From assembly GCF_023343835.1 (NCBI RefSeq), contig NC_064433.1, positions 54,272,532 to 54,336,531 on the forward strand: a DNA stretch of 64,000 nucleotides, given 5' to 3'. A program made the translations under genes and the position numbers. A model generated the notes under the pieces. That model saw only the letters and a program-made list of their open reading frames with translations, was not told the DNA's origin and did not search any database. Source of the stretch: Lagopus muta. Its lineage: Eukaryota; Chordata; Aves; Galliformes; Phasianidae. Of the stretch, positions 25,918-39,190 are shown piece after piece (the first letter of the stretch is position 1; each line of letters opens with the position of its first letter).

Positions 25918-27459
25918 CCCTCCGTGGATTTCCAGGAGTGTGTTTTGTAGGTGAAGTGCTTGCTTATCCTTTCTTAAGCCTTGTTAGTATGCCTTTGTCA
26001 TCTTCCAGTATGGGCAAAATGTCTAACTGGAAGCTTTGTAGTTGCCTACCCATCATCTTTGCCTCCAGTAAATGTCAGGAGAGTCCATGGTCCCCAAAAG
26101 CATCTTCCTGTAACATTTCCTTCTGCACATTTTGGTACTAGCACTTTTGCCAAGCATGAAAAAGTGCTATCTTCCTCCCTGACCACACAATCCCCTTTAT
26201 TTTTGGAGAAACACAAAGATTATTATTTTTTTTTTAACATTACTTAAAATTTGAATGGTGAAAGTTGTTTGTTTCCATGCCTCTTCAGTGAAAGCAGGAC
26301 ACTGAATTCTTACTGCAGCTTGATACAGCACTTTCACCTCATCACATCATGCTGTGAACAGTTTGCTTCACCAAAGAACAAATTACAACAGCCACATGTC
26401 TACTCCAGCTGGTGCAGAAGGACCATCTCACCCTTGGCTGCCCTCAGCAATAAAGGGATGAAAGTAGCCCTACCATTCTCTGCCATGCTGGGTGTGAGCT
26501 GTGACTTGCACCAGGACAGCCTCACAAAAACTGACACAATTAATGGAAATTGCAAACTCAGAAACGGCCAAAGCTGAGCAGGAACTGCTAAATAAGAATG
26601 AAAACCTCATTGATTTCCAACAATTGTTTATTTGCAATATTGATTACTGGAGCAGTTTTGAGGAGAGCTGGGTACAGGAGGGAGAAGAGGAAGATATGTG
26701 ACAGCCACAGAAGACCAGAACCTCTTAAGGACTTCGGAGGTAACACAGAGTAAGAAGCAGGATGTTCATGGCACAAAACCTGTGAGGTCCCAAAGCTATT
26801 GGCCAGCTCTTGTTGAAGTAGTCACTGGGAGCACAACCATGAGAGGCTGGAATCTGGAATGACACTGACTCCATATGCATCTACGTTCTGAGGGAGAAAA
26901 GGTGTCCTGTGCAGTTGTACTTTGAAAGGATGCCCAGGCTTTAAAGGTGCCAGCATTCGTGAAGGCATTGAACTGATACCAGATAAAAAATAATAAAAAA
27001 ATAATAAAAAAATAAAAACAGGAGGAGTTTTTTATAAGCCAGTGGAGATTTCAAAAAACACTTGACAACCACAGTGATCCTTGGTCTCTCTATTTTATGT
27101 ACATGACTTCACGGAAATGTCCTAGGCTCTGGAAAAAAAAAAAAAAAGAAAGAAAAAAAGAAGCATTATCTGCCATTATCATATATATTCAAACAAACAA
27201 ACAAACAAGCAAACAGCTATTGCACAGGAGGATGATAATGCCAGGAACTGACATCTTCCTTCTTCTCCATTTATCTCAGTAATGCACTCTTAGTCTGGTG
27301 ACCGTGATATTGAGCATTGTCAGGTTGGGTTTCCACTAATTAATGAAAAACAGGCTGAAAGCACAAAGGATTAATTTGGCCTATTCAATCTGATCACAAA
27401 CATTTTGAGAATCTGTTTAGATTTTTTTTTTCTGAAGGGTGTGAGGTAAACCGAGATAA
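25918..27459. other. Intergenic, no gene seen
   Basis: Unique sequence plus A-rich and CAAA repeats at 26.98-27.22 kb. The 108-codon frame at 26251-26577 shows nothing recognisable. Confidence 0.75.
27182..27215. repeat. CAAA microsatellite
   Basis: Five to six CAAA-type units with one CAAG variant, after an A-rich stretch at 27133-27160. Confidence 0.9.
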
Positions 27460-27760
27460 ACAACATCTTCTTGCAGCTAGTCAGCCACAAAAGGAACGTG
27501 GATTTACCTAATAGGGTCAAAGCTAAGAAAAGCAGAGCATTGTTCCCAAGAGCCAAGCAAGCCTGTTATCTTATGGAGAAAGCTGATACAGGGGCTTTAA
27601 CAACTTCAGAGCAAGCAAATATCCCCGTGGACTTCGGAAGAAAGCTTTGCTCTGCATTGGGAGGGAGTTTTGCGTTATCAGTCTCAGGTGCACCTAATGA
27701 TGCCTCCTGTGTTTCTGGCAGTCACAGGTCCTTTACAAGCCTTTTGCTTTCAGTTTAATA
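27460..27760. promoter_or_regulatory. Candidate conserved noncoding element
   Basis: Contains a palindromic AGGTGCACCT (27686-27695), overlapping a CAGGTG E-box and followed by TAATGA, plus GCATTGTTCC (SOX-like) and isolated CpGs. CAGGTG/CAGSTG boxes are bound by proneural bHLH and ZEB-type factors. Confidence 0.35.
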
Positions 27761-28856
27761 TGAAGCATCTGAGCCAGGTTCTCAGCTGGTGAAATCAATG
27801 TACTTGGCCAGTGAAGAGAGTGGCAATCTATATTCAGGTCCTACATATGTAGTATTGAGTGTCTTTGATTAAACTATAATCAGAAACCAGCAAAGAGATA
27901 ATTGGCATATGTATTACTGCAAAACACGTGTAGAACCCAATACTCCTAGGCTGAGGCTGTAAATATGTAGCTAGGTTGGGGCACTAGCAATGAGTGAATA
28001 GCTTGCTTCAAGAAAAGGTGCACACTGGCTTGATTACATGTTATGCTCATCAATAAAAGGTCAAAACAATCGAATCAATATTTTATGGTGCTGTTGTAAA
28101 CTGTAGTTATAGCATATTAGATTATGAATGGCTGACAAATTTAAAAGCATGTAACTGAATAAAAATCTGAGTAACTGTTATGTGTGCAATCTAGAAACAG
28201 TTATACCTTCCAATTGAGAGGATTTGTTTCTAATTAATATAAAAGCTGTTTATTTCAATCCTAGGCAGGCAGTATTTAAATACAACAACAAGTCACCTGG
28301 GAGTTTCATCTAATGCACTTTGTGGAAGCTGTTATGCTGCTCTGAAATAAACCCCACATGAAGGAACAATACTTGCTTCGTTCTAAGAACAGAGCTAGTC
28401 TCTGCGTGCTCTTTACCTTTTTTTTTTTTTTTTTTTTTTGCTATTTCTTCTTTATTCTGAGCATACAAAAATATTCTTGGCCTAGTTCCTGATGAAGGAA
28501 CAGTACAAGATGCAGTGCTACTGCAATTTCCTGTATGTTTTATTGCCTGCATATCCTTAACTGTCCATTGGCAGCTCCCACTGGGGAGAGATGTCATGTA
28601 TGCACTGAACAAAAAGGGAGCCCTAACAAGAGGAGCATATTGTGCCAATAAGGCAGAGAGATGCACAGGGACAGGCACTGTGCTGTTGAGCAACATTTTC
28701 AGACTGAAGTTACTGGTTTATAGAGTTTCTGGTAATTGCAAGGCCACGGCTCTGTTTTCTTGTAGGAACATTTGAAATGGACTTGTTGAGATCTTTCTAA
28801 ACACAGTAATGAGATTTGGTGGGGTTACAGAAGTTACCAAAAACTTGTCCCTAGAA
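27761..28856. other. Intergenic, no gene seen
   Basis: AT-rich unique DNA with one T homopolymer. The stretch 28060-28290 is rich in TAAT and TTAAT cores but otherwise unremarkable. Confidence 0.75.
28418..28440. repeat. T homopolymer
   Basis: About 22 consecutive T. Confidence 0.9.
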
Positions 28857-28945
28857 TAGTCATAGAACTGTGGAATCATTGAACAGCTTATGTAGGAAGG
28901 GATCTTAAAAATCATCAAGTTCCAACTCCCTGCCTTTAGGGGGCT
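28857..28945 (-). mobile_element. CR1 LINE, short 3' remnant
   Basis: CATAGAACTGTGGAATCATT, GGAAGGGATCTTAAAAATCA and GTTCCAACTCCCTGCC match a minus-oriented CR1 3' end with notable divergence. Confidence 0.8.
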
Positions 28946-31900
28946 GATTTTTTTCCCTTGCTTGGTAGGGTGATGTGGGAAAAAATAATATCCTGATGAT
29001 TATTTTTTGTCAAATTAAAAATGAATTCAACATTTTTTTGCATAGTGAAAGGGTATGGAAAAACTTGATTTCATGTGAATCCATCCTTTATCAGCAGCAA
29101 TCTCTCAATTTTTTCCTTCTATTTTTTTTTTTTCCTCAATTTCTTCCAATCTCCTTGTTCCCTGTTTGTATGTATTGTGGTGACAGACAGACACGCAACT
29201 CATAGTGGATCATGCAACTCATAATGGATCATCATCTCAGGATCAATCTAGGCCAAAGAAAAATCAGGCACACTGGTGCATGTTGGCACTGGTAATTCTC
29301 TCTCCATTTGTAATTCCCTGGGTAGGTTGTGAATCTTTGTTAGGTTTCAATGAAAAAAAAAACACAAAAACAACACAAAACATAACTATTTTTAGCTATC
29401 TGATGGTCTGGACCAGATTCATCATTGAGACTCAGGCAAGGTTTGTCTAATAAGTCTGAGTAAGGAGTCAACAATTACCAGTTCCATAACTCTCCCCTGT
29501 TTAGCATGTTGCCTATGGACAAATTAGCTACTTACTGAGGGAACTGAGGGAAGCCAATGCCTTTATTTCATTTTCCCCTGGCTTAGCTGTAAAGTTAGCC
29601 TCACGTAAGTCTCCCTGGTTCTCAACTGCATGCTAATGAGGTGCTTACTGAGTATTTCTTCCTTTCCTGGAAGAAGAGCAGGACCCAGCATTGCTCATAG
29701 CAACTGGTACTTCTCCATTTCACCCTTCTCTTAGCCCAGGTACAGGGCTTTGCTTGAGGCTGCTGCATGGCCCACAGCATAATCCCCAGAAATAACGCAA
29801 AGCAGTAGGTGAAATCAGGAGCTCTGTCTCACTGGTGCATTTTGTGGCACTTCCATCATGTTTCAGGACAACCAAGCCTGAGTTCTAGAGAAGAATGGCT
29901 TTGTATCAGAACTGGCGAGCGAGGAATGTTATGGTCCTGGCTCATTGAAGTGTTTGCTATGCAGTCAATTCCTATTTACGGGGAATAAATGAAGCAATTT
30001 AGATAACAGAGGAATGAGGCGAAGCCTCATTTGTTTCTCTTTTTCCTACATAAAAATAGTTCCACTGCCTCCTAACACACATTTCTGTGTATGTCTGTAT
30101 TTTCCTGTTTGTTGTGCCTCTCAGCAGACACTTCACACTGTGCATTTTTTGATGTGTTGTTAAGCAAGGGGAGATGATTTCCTGTAAAAAAATGATAAAT
30201 CCCATGGAAAACTGGGGTCCACGCTCTGGGTGAAATTCTTTTGGATGTTGACTGCTGACTGAAATATAAGTGAAACAGTTCATCAGGTTTTAGGATGCCT
30301 GGGCTCTAATATGTTGGGTAGCTGGTGGTGCTGGGGTTCTTGAGAAGTTATGTGCTATCTTCAGCAGCACACTGAATAGGTAAGTCCTCCATAAACCACA
30401 GCTGCACTAAATTGGGTGAGGCCATTTCAGGTTGAACCACATGCCTTGGGGTGAATCCAGAAGGAATCACTGTCAGTGATCAAACACTGATATATTGACA
30501 TGCCCCCTGATCTTGCTGTAATTTGAGTCATTTATGAGTCTTTACTTAGCAGAGACTTAGAACCACGCTCACTTCAAGCCTGAATTATCTTTCTGCCTGA
30601 AGAGCAGGTGGCCAGTCAGTGCTCAGGTGGGGATTATTGCTGCTGACCGTGTTAGAAGGCTTGCTCTGCACCTGCCTCCTCCTTGTAACAAGCACACAGA
30701 TAAAGAGAATCCGGTTCCCTGGCACTGCCAACCAACCCCGCCAATCTTTCAAAAACAAATACTCAACCTTGACTGTAAAATAAAATAGAAAATAAGAGTT
30801 ACAACTACCTTCTATTGACTGTTGATTGACCTGAGCACTCTCCAACAGTGAACATAAAAGATTAGATATCACTTTCCATACAGGTGTTTAAGCAAATGAT
30901 TTTTCTTCTTACCAGGAGGCTGAATTGTTCAAATTCTGGAAAATGTCTGTGTGCAGCTTTGTAACAGGGAAGTATTGCCTTATGCCTTCAAAGGTGGTGA
31001 TTTACGATGTCTTGTGCAACCTTTCCAAAATCAAGAGTTTTATTAAAGCTTAGCAGTATACACTAAAAGGAGATCTCTGACACTGTGCCTGTATTTACAG
31101 GGCAAATACAGGAACAGACTTCCTGTGAAATGAAATGAATTACTCAAAGTGAACTCACATAGGAAACAGACAGCGCTCTCAATGGAAGAAAAGTCAGGTT
31201 CTTCTCCTTAAAGACTAGAACAAGTCAAGAGAAACTCCAACACATTTCAAGTTCCATGTGATAAAATGATCCTGAGGAGATAAGAGTGAAAATAGTTTCT
31301 GCTCAGAGGAAATGTATAGAGTTCATCAGAAGAAAACAGCACTGGCTCTCGTGTGTAGTTTTGAAGCCCAAATTCAATAATGATCTTCCGTAAAAAGCTG
31401 TGAAAATAACAACTAAATAAATTATACGGAGAAGGAGTGTCCCTTTCTTGCAAGAAAAATTTCCTGAAGCATCAAAATTGTTCATCATGCTATAAAAAAA
31501 TTTTAAAAGACCAATTTTCAACAAGCACAGGTCATTCCATTCAGTAAAGACTGTTCTATATTCTTCACATCTAAGTCCAACAGTGATTTCTGGCTCCTTT
31601 CTTTAATGGCTTGCTGTTCTTCAAAATACCGAGCTTCTCAATTTTCCCTTCTGTGCTATTGAAAGCAATTTTTTGCAAGATTTAGGGACAAAATTTATGT
31701 CCTGTAGTGATGAATCACCACTGAACAGATACTACTGCAAGTGAATTGCAATGCTAGATAAATTTTCCTTGAACAAAAAAGGATTTATAAACTTGCACTT
31801 AAGAACTAATGGGAGAAAAAAAAAAGAACAAAAAGGTGGGCTCAGCTTCAGTTCTCAGCATCAAAGGGAAAGAAGATAGTTTCTTAATAAGTGGTAATCC

Positions 31901-34900
31901 TATAAAAGACTCATCTTTCCTGATATACATCAATGAAGAGGAAGAACGATTCTGTCCCTTTGCTTGTTGCTGCAAGAAAGTGTTACTTCAGAGGCTAACT
32001 GTCCTAATTTGAAAGCCTTGTTCATTGAATAGTTGAAAGAAATATGCTGTGTAGAGATTGCTACCTGGACAAAGACAACGTATTTTACTAATTGAGACAG
32101 TTTATTAGCAGAATGTTGCTGCTGTGATCTAGATCCTTGTGGCTACTTTACATCAAGAAGAAAGTTACACTTTACTTCACCAATGTGCTCCTGTAGTGCT
32201 CATTGATAAAGAGCAGCTAATGAAGAGACAATTGTGCTTTTGTTGTTGTTGTTTCAGGGCACAGCCTTGCAATGGTCAGTGTGCACTGGGAAGCTATTAA
32301 ATGCATAGTGATGAACACAAGAATAAGTCCATACTGCCTGTTGAGGATCTCAACAAGGTTGTACTTGGGGCCTGCCAGATCTGCATGGACAGATGTGAGA
32401 TGGGTCTGGGTCAGGTGTGAGCTATGAAGAGCTAGTCCTAGGGCTCCTGCCTGTGCCTGGCTCTTTGCTGCTTCCATGCATGCATGCAGGGTTGAGGTGA
32501 GTGGGCGCACACACCGCCGTCATGGCTGGTATGGCAAACAATTTGCAGTATAAAGACAGTAATGTGATCTAGTCCTTTTTTTCAGTTTTGTTTCAGACAG
32601 CTCTATCTAAAATTACATTTCCTCTCTTTCATGCAGTCACTTTCTATCTTAATTTGGGGAAAAAATGTCCTACTTCTTCATTGGATTTTTTCCTAAAAGG
32701 ATTAATCTTTTTCTCAGTTATTTTGAAAATATTTTTGTATGATTTTTCTTTCCGTGGCCAGTTTCAAAGCTAATGTTTTGGGCTGGGAGATGATGATTTA
32801 AGACTCGACACCTCTTGGTTTCAATATTCCTCTTCTAGCAAATTCTACAAATCACAACCACTCATCCACCCTGAAGAGGAAAACATTGAAGTCTTTTCTG
32901 GAGTTCACTGCAGGATGAGTATTCATCAAAACAGAAATGTTTCTATTATTATCTGTTTTATCAAAACAAACATCTTAGTTGTTACATGAGGACCAGGTTT
33001 CCCTTTGGTCCATCCTGATATGGTACTGAGTTTTTCTCTGTACATAATACCTGTAGGCCCCTGTTAGCACCAGTCTGTATTTTTGTGATTTGTTTTAATT
33101 GCCAGTGATTTATCTAAGTAGGAATAGATTGGCTGGAATTGTTTATGACATTTTCCACACTTCAGGCTGTAATATTTGGGATGATTGCTCCCAGCTGGGA
33201 TCACACATCTGAACCCAGAGGATCAAACTGTAACTCAGTGCTCTATGTGTTGGGCAGCTATCAGGTCTGCTCTTGTTTTTTGTATACGTCTCACACTGTA
33301 TTACTAGCCAGATCTTCACTAGAGTGAGTTTGTTCACACACATCTCCATTGGCTGTGGGAGATGTGTGTTCAGCTCTTCCCTCCAATAATGCAGGATTGA
33401 GATCTGCCTTTTCAGTTTCTCACGTTTCTGCCAACCATCATAACCTTAGACTAGTCCAAGGTGGCTCTGCACCAGTGGACAGAGGCTGCAGTCCCAATTG
33501 CACTGTACACCCATGTGCTGCAGCAGACAGGAGGAGATAAGCTACTTAAGGGATTGGGCTCCTGCAAACTTGCTTTCTCTCTGGGCCAAGGCCAGCTTAG
33601 GCTTTCCAAGCTCTCACTGCATCCCTTGTTGTCCAGCTCAGTGCTGCCTTCATTCAGACCCTGTGGCAATGTCATGAATTAGACCCAAAGGATAGGTGAT
33701 AGTCGCAAGCCTCAAGACAAAAATGTATTTAAAAAGTCAGTGCCTATCCTTTGGTATTGTGTTTGTCATGTAGGACTATTTCAGAGAAATCTAAAGAGCT
33801 TCAGTCAATACTAAATGATAGGAGCAAATAAAGTGTCTTTTTCTGCTTCAAACTATCTCAAACAACAAATGAAAAGCAAGAAAGGGGAGGAACAGTGGAG
33901 AGTCTTATCATCTGCATGCTTGGCTAAGCCTCAGACAGGGTGAGAGAGATCAGGGCTGCATTGTCAGGGAGTTCAGTGGAAAGACACCCTGTTGGCTCTG
34001 AACTTGCTAGTCCAATCCTGTGTGTGTGCTGACAGAGTTCCGAGCCCAAGCAAATATGCCTGGCCGAGAGGAAAAGCCTGTGTGTGTGTCAGGCTGATAA
34101 AACTGCTGATCCTGATGCAAGTGCATCTGCATGGCAAAGTGCTCCTCCATGCAGGTGGACAGCCCCTATGGGTCCATGCTCCCTTGGGCTAGGTCCTGTT
34201 TCAGACTGGCTGGGAGAACGGGCAGTGTGTTATACAAAACTTCTTTTCTCCCACCTTGTGTCTGTTTAAAATGTTAGATCTATAAAGAATTTTTTTTCCT
34301 GGCATATCTATGTTTATTTCCCATAAGAATTACTAATTAAAGTGTTTCTGGAGATGTTTATGGGTGGAAAAATGACATAGAGCATCACAAAGTGTCACAT
34401 GGACTTTGGAAAAGTTCATGCACAGTACACCCACAGAGGCCCCATATACCATTTCTCTTAGCTATCTTGCAAAATTCTAAGAGGACTGACCAGACATAAC
34501 ATCTCAGAATCACAGCATAGCTCTACATTCATGCCTGCAGCCATTGTCCTACACAGCTCAGGTACTGGCCACGTGAGTTCTGCAGCACAGAATCCAAAAA
34601 TCTGTTGCTTCTGGTGCAGAAAAGGTGCTGTTGAGACAGAAGACCATGTCAGTATAGTTAATCAATAACCATATTGACTAAGCAAGCTTTTGATGTAGGA
34701 GATATTAGATTAAATTTTGTGGCTGAAATCTGTGAACCTTGCCCTTCCTTTAGACCTGTGTAGAGTTAGTCTAGCATGCAACCAGTCACTTTCAATGTGT
34801 TGATGCCTTGCAGGTGTGTCTACCAGCTGTGGAGCTGTTTCATCCTATGTCATCTTTCTTGTGAATTTGCCTTTCTAGCCATCTTATCGACTCTCGCTTG

Positions 34901-35389
34901 AAACAGCTTCTTCCATGACCAAGAATTGAGCACTGCAACTTGGTGAACTTTATCTATCATGTCCAGACAACACGGAGTGCTTTTCCATTCCATCAAGAAT
35001 CACAACTGCATACACCTGGCAGTCAAGGTTATAGTATCATATCAGCCAGGCCATCACTTCTGCAATCTTCACTGGCAAAGGAGGCCGCTATTCTGTAGCT
35101 TCATGCTGGGGCACACTGGGACACAATTTATATAGCTTGTTAGGCCTTGCTGAACACGACAAACTGGACATAAGACGGCATTATAAGTACTGCGTGAATG
35201 CTCATGTCTTTGCTGTCCGTTGGAACAGTGTTAAAATAAAACTCCTCTTGACACGCTTAGATATATAAGCATGGTTTCCAGGTAGGAAAGCGTTCTGAAG
35301 TTTTTAAGCCAGGTGATTTTAAAAATCCTCCCTTTGAAACAAAAGGAACTCGGCAGGGATTTTGGCTGATGCATCTGCGAGGCAAAGGG
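28946..35389. other. Intergenic, CR1-free, no gene seen
   Basis: More than 6 kb of unique sequence with one 19-bp tandem duplication (29195-29232) and no recognisable transposon. No frame shows family resemblance. Confidence 0.75.
29195..29232. repeat. 19-bp tandem duplication
   Basis: GCAACTCATAGTGGATCAT is repeated directly with one mismatch (G to A), two copies head to tail. Confidence 0.9.
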
Positions 35390-35560
35390 GAATATATCAG
35401 CATGACTTCGTCTCTGGCTCCTGGGGATGGTTCCGCGCGTGGGAAACGCGACTGCGAGAGCACCGGCCAAGGCGCGGTAATGCGGGCGCTGTCCGTGGTG
35501 CTGCCCCTACGGCCGTGCGGGTAGGGCCTGGGTGGGTGTGGGGTAGGGATGCCACCGTGG
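35390..35560. promoter_or_regulatory. Isolated CpG-rich patch with an RBPJ-type site
   Basis: CpG density rises sharply for about 150 bp in AT-rich desert. It includes CGTGGGAA at 35438-35445, matching the RBPJ/Su(H) consensus YGTGRGAA, set in GCGTGGGAAACGC. It could be a Notch-responsive enhancer or a small orphan CpG island. Function is inferred. Confidence 0.4.
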
Positions 35561-38359
35561 GTTGTGCAGGGCTTTGTGCATGTGGACCCGAATCTGCTCA
35601 AGAACATGCATGCTCACACAGAAAGGTGGGTAAGTTACAGATTTTTCCAATTAATGGGCATTTTGATGACACTTAAAGTCCGTAATTCCTTCTCAGCGAA
35701 TTAATGTCTTCATCACATTCAAAAGCATATATTGCTGTGACAGAGTAACTAAAATTGCAAACAGCACGAAACATGGCAACACCTTTGTTTATCGCAATAG
35801 CATCCCTCTGAAAAAGTGAGAACATCTAGTTCTACTATTCATGTTTAAAATTTGTAACATTTTTGTATCTTGTCATCATATACACAAGCAGAACTCTCAT
35901 TTCAAATTTGGAAGTCTTACAGGTCTGCAGTTTTTGAACCTGCCACAAGGCTAAGAAGCCAGTGTGATCTTCAAGAAACCATACAAGTTACAATTGCCTT
36001 TATATACATCCATTCCCATGGTTAGAAATGCTACACAGAACATAGATGTGGAAGACTATTTTAACATAAATTGAAATATTTTAGACACCTTCCAGAGATT
36101 CTGGTGAACACTTTTTTCTCTGCTTGATTGTGGCAGAAAACAGAACTTGGCCCATTAGTCATTATGGTCATTATGGTATTTCAGTCAGATAATAGAAATG
36201 CTGCTAGTTGTTTAACATCTTGTTGAGGAAAACATCAATGACAGCTTCCACAAACTCACATTTTATTATTTGCTGCCAAGTTTTATTCATTCCTGTGAGT
36301 GCAGGTACAGACACTTGCGTCATCAGCAACCTAGGCATGGGACTATATTTTTACTCTGTTTCTGGGATTTCAGAGAAACCATCCAGCAAGGGGAACTTGG
36401 CAAAGGCATTCAGCAAAATCCATCCCATAACTGATGAGGTGTGTCCTGTTGCTGCACTCCATCCCCGGGTAGCATTTCTTCTGTTGTTCACCATTTAGAA
36501 TCTGAATTGGACAGATGTGGCCTGCTCCCTGGTGTGTGCTGCTGATGGCAGGCACCTCTCGATACCCATGGTGCTGCTCTGTTGTGACCAGCTAACTTGG
36601 GAATAATAAGCTTTATCACAAGAACCGTTTCACTGACTGCAGAATATTCCCCCCACCTGGTATGAAACTGCTATTTTTCGTCTTAAATTCCATCACTGCT
36701 TGAGGTGATGGGAGGGTTCTTCATGGATAACTCATATTTCATGACATTCATTTACAAGATCACAGAGTTATCCAAATGTAATCACGGCTAAGTCACAGTG
36801 CGGAGCCATAACCCTTCTGCTGTGCCTCCCATTGTGTTTTGATGGTGTGCTGCGAGATACCAATCCATTTCAGAGGATTCCAATGCAGAGAACATGAAAG
36901 GACTGTTTTGGTTTTCAGGATGTCAACAGCAGCTGTTCCAGCTCTGGAGCACCATGGAGGCAGCTGTTGGTGGGCTTTGCACTCACTGAGGACCTGGGGA
37001 TGCTGTTCTCATTGCCTTGCTATGCTCTTGGTTTGAACCCTTCAATGTCTGTTTGCTGACCTTTGTGTACTTATCATCCTCTTATCTCAGTGAAAGGGAC
37101 AAGTAGTTCTTGCCCCTTTGTTTCAGAAAATGCTTCATTGTCTACACAGTTTTCTAACTCAAAATAGATAAGGAAATCATTTCATCATTATTTGTTAGTT
37201 TGGCTTGTTGTTAATAGGGATCTAGGGCAGCTGCATGCAGCTCTCAGATTCCTTAGAAAACTTTGGGCCTTAAATACTGAAGTAATGTCGCAGACAGAGC
37301 CGAGAATGAGGATGCACTTTGCTCTCTCTGACTGGTGAGATTAACAAAAGAATGTATAATGTGTTGCCTAATGACAAGAAAATATATCCAGTGATCAATT
37401 ATCCTTCAGTTTCATCACTTTGCTAATAGGTCATATTGAATTTATGGCACCATTGGATGATATATATGACCAAAACTGGGGATTTGATCTCTCAGGGAAT
37501 GGGACCCAAGCCTACATCCAGGCTTTCAAGAGCAGAGGTGTCAGAGGGGAGGTTTAACTCTACTGTCCTCCTTAGCAGATTCATGCTGCTAGTCCGGAAG
37601 TAAATATAAAGTGTGAGGGGTATTATACGCCACTAAGAAAAATCTAATTTGCAGCGTTTCTTTGCCAGAATGACTTGCAGTCTAGTACTTTTTCCTATAC
37701 CACCCCTACAATGCAAAATGGGTGATTATCCCTACTTTGCAGGTGAAATCTGAAAATACAATGAGGCAAAGTGTAAGGCCAAATGATGAGCCGAGGACAC
37801 AGCAACTTGGCTTTTACAGCTTTCCTGTCACTGTATCACATCTCTGTGCATGCAGGAAAGGTGCCCAGCTTCACCTGTACCCATTTTAGAAGCAGCTTTC
37901 ATCAAAGGTTGATGATCAGGATATGGGAGGTGAATAGCACTTTCCACAGAAGTATCTTTGTCAAGATAAATACCTCTCTGTGAATCAGACTGACAGCAGG
38001 AAAGCAGCTGAAGATACGGTCTGGAGCCTCAGCCCTGCAGGACTGTTACAAATATTACTGTCCCGACCTAATGAGCTACCACTGATCCTAAACAATGTCT
38101 GGGACAAAAGACTAGAGGGGGATTGGCTGCCCTTACCCTGCTGCCAGCAGACTTCTGACAACCCATTAAGGTTATAGCTATTCAGGCCTGTTCAGACAGC
38201 CCCTTTTTTTGTCTATTTTTTTTTCCTTCTTCCTAATAACTCCCAGCTAATGAGCAGACAGTGTTATTTTTTATTTTGCGCAAGGAATGTGAAGATAAAT
38301 AGGAGCATGTGCAGGCTCTGGAAATGAAGTGAGGTGGCTGTGAAGCCCTCCTTGCAGAG
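35561..38359. other. Intergenic, no gene seen
   Basis: Unique AT-rich sequence; a tiny direct repeat (GTCATTATG twice, near 36157-36174) is the only structure noted. Confidence 0.75.
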
Positions 38360-38590
38360 ATGTGAGGTGCATCATTGTAGCCGAGGGAGCGCAGCCCTGC
38401 CCTTTGCTTCCCCAGCTTTACAGAAATGAGCAGGGGAGAGGAGACCACGCCAAGACACAGCTTGGCATGTGCCTTGGGCTGCCGGCACGCCTCGGCCGCT
38501 GCCCTCGCCGTGTGCCTCCCTCCCGTCCTACCGCCAGCATCGCAGAAGGCTCCCGTCTCCAGCCCTGTGCCCCACTTCACTCATGCTTTA
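38360..38590. other. CpG-rich patch
   Basis: GCCGGCACGCCTCGGCCGC and nearby sequence make a local CpG cluster of about 200 bp. Overlapping frames on both strands (to 117 codons) reflect its GC content, not coding. Confidence 0.5.
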
Positions 38591-38869
38591 CTAAGTGATT
38601 GGAGTTGCCCTCTTCCTTTTGCGCCTTCCCACCTCCTTCAAGCTCCCTCTTCAGCGACAAGCAGCATCACTAATTGCTTTTTAGGGTCTCTTTTCTGCTC
38701 TCTGTTCAAAATTCACGAGGCATTCCCTGGCCCCATTATGCTCCTTTCTGAACCTTTTCAGCCTCTTTTACAAACTTAGCACTTTCTGTGCTTCTCTTAG
38801 CCTATGCAAAAACAAAACCCACAAAACTTTGGATTTTTTTTTTTTTTTTTTGGCAAGAAGGCCTCCTCC

Positions 38870-39190
38870 CTCCCTCCACACCCCCCTCCCCACCAGAAAA
38901 GCACACGCACGGGCCCGCCTCCCATTGAATGGGGGGCTTTGTGCGGGGAATTTCCGGAACACAGCCCAGGGCTGGAGGCGCAGTGTGAGTGGAGGGGCTT
39001 TGGGCAAGGAGCCTCCCTTAAGCCCACCCCATTACCACGGTCACTGTTTGCCCTGGGCTCTCTAAAAGGACTATTGTTGCCTGTTGCCAGGTATTCCCTA
39101 GCAACACTTAAGCCAAGCTGCCTCCTCTATTTATGGCAGAAACTTTTCAATGGTCTCCAAAACACGTGCTTGTCAACTCAGGAGAATACC
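38870..39190. promoter_or_regulatory. Candidate noncoding regulatory element
   Basis: C-rich sequence grades into unique DNA holding ACTATTGTTGCC (SOX-like), paired GTTGCC and AGCAAC half sites (RFX-like, but badly spaced) and ACACGTGC (E-box CACGTG). Candidate by appearance only. Confidence 0.25.

Noticed and set aside
39070..39120. A possible RFX X-box (GTTGCC ... AGCAAC)
   Set aside because: The half sites are about 11 bp apart, too far for the usual 0-3 bp spacing.
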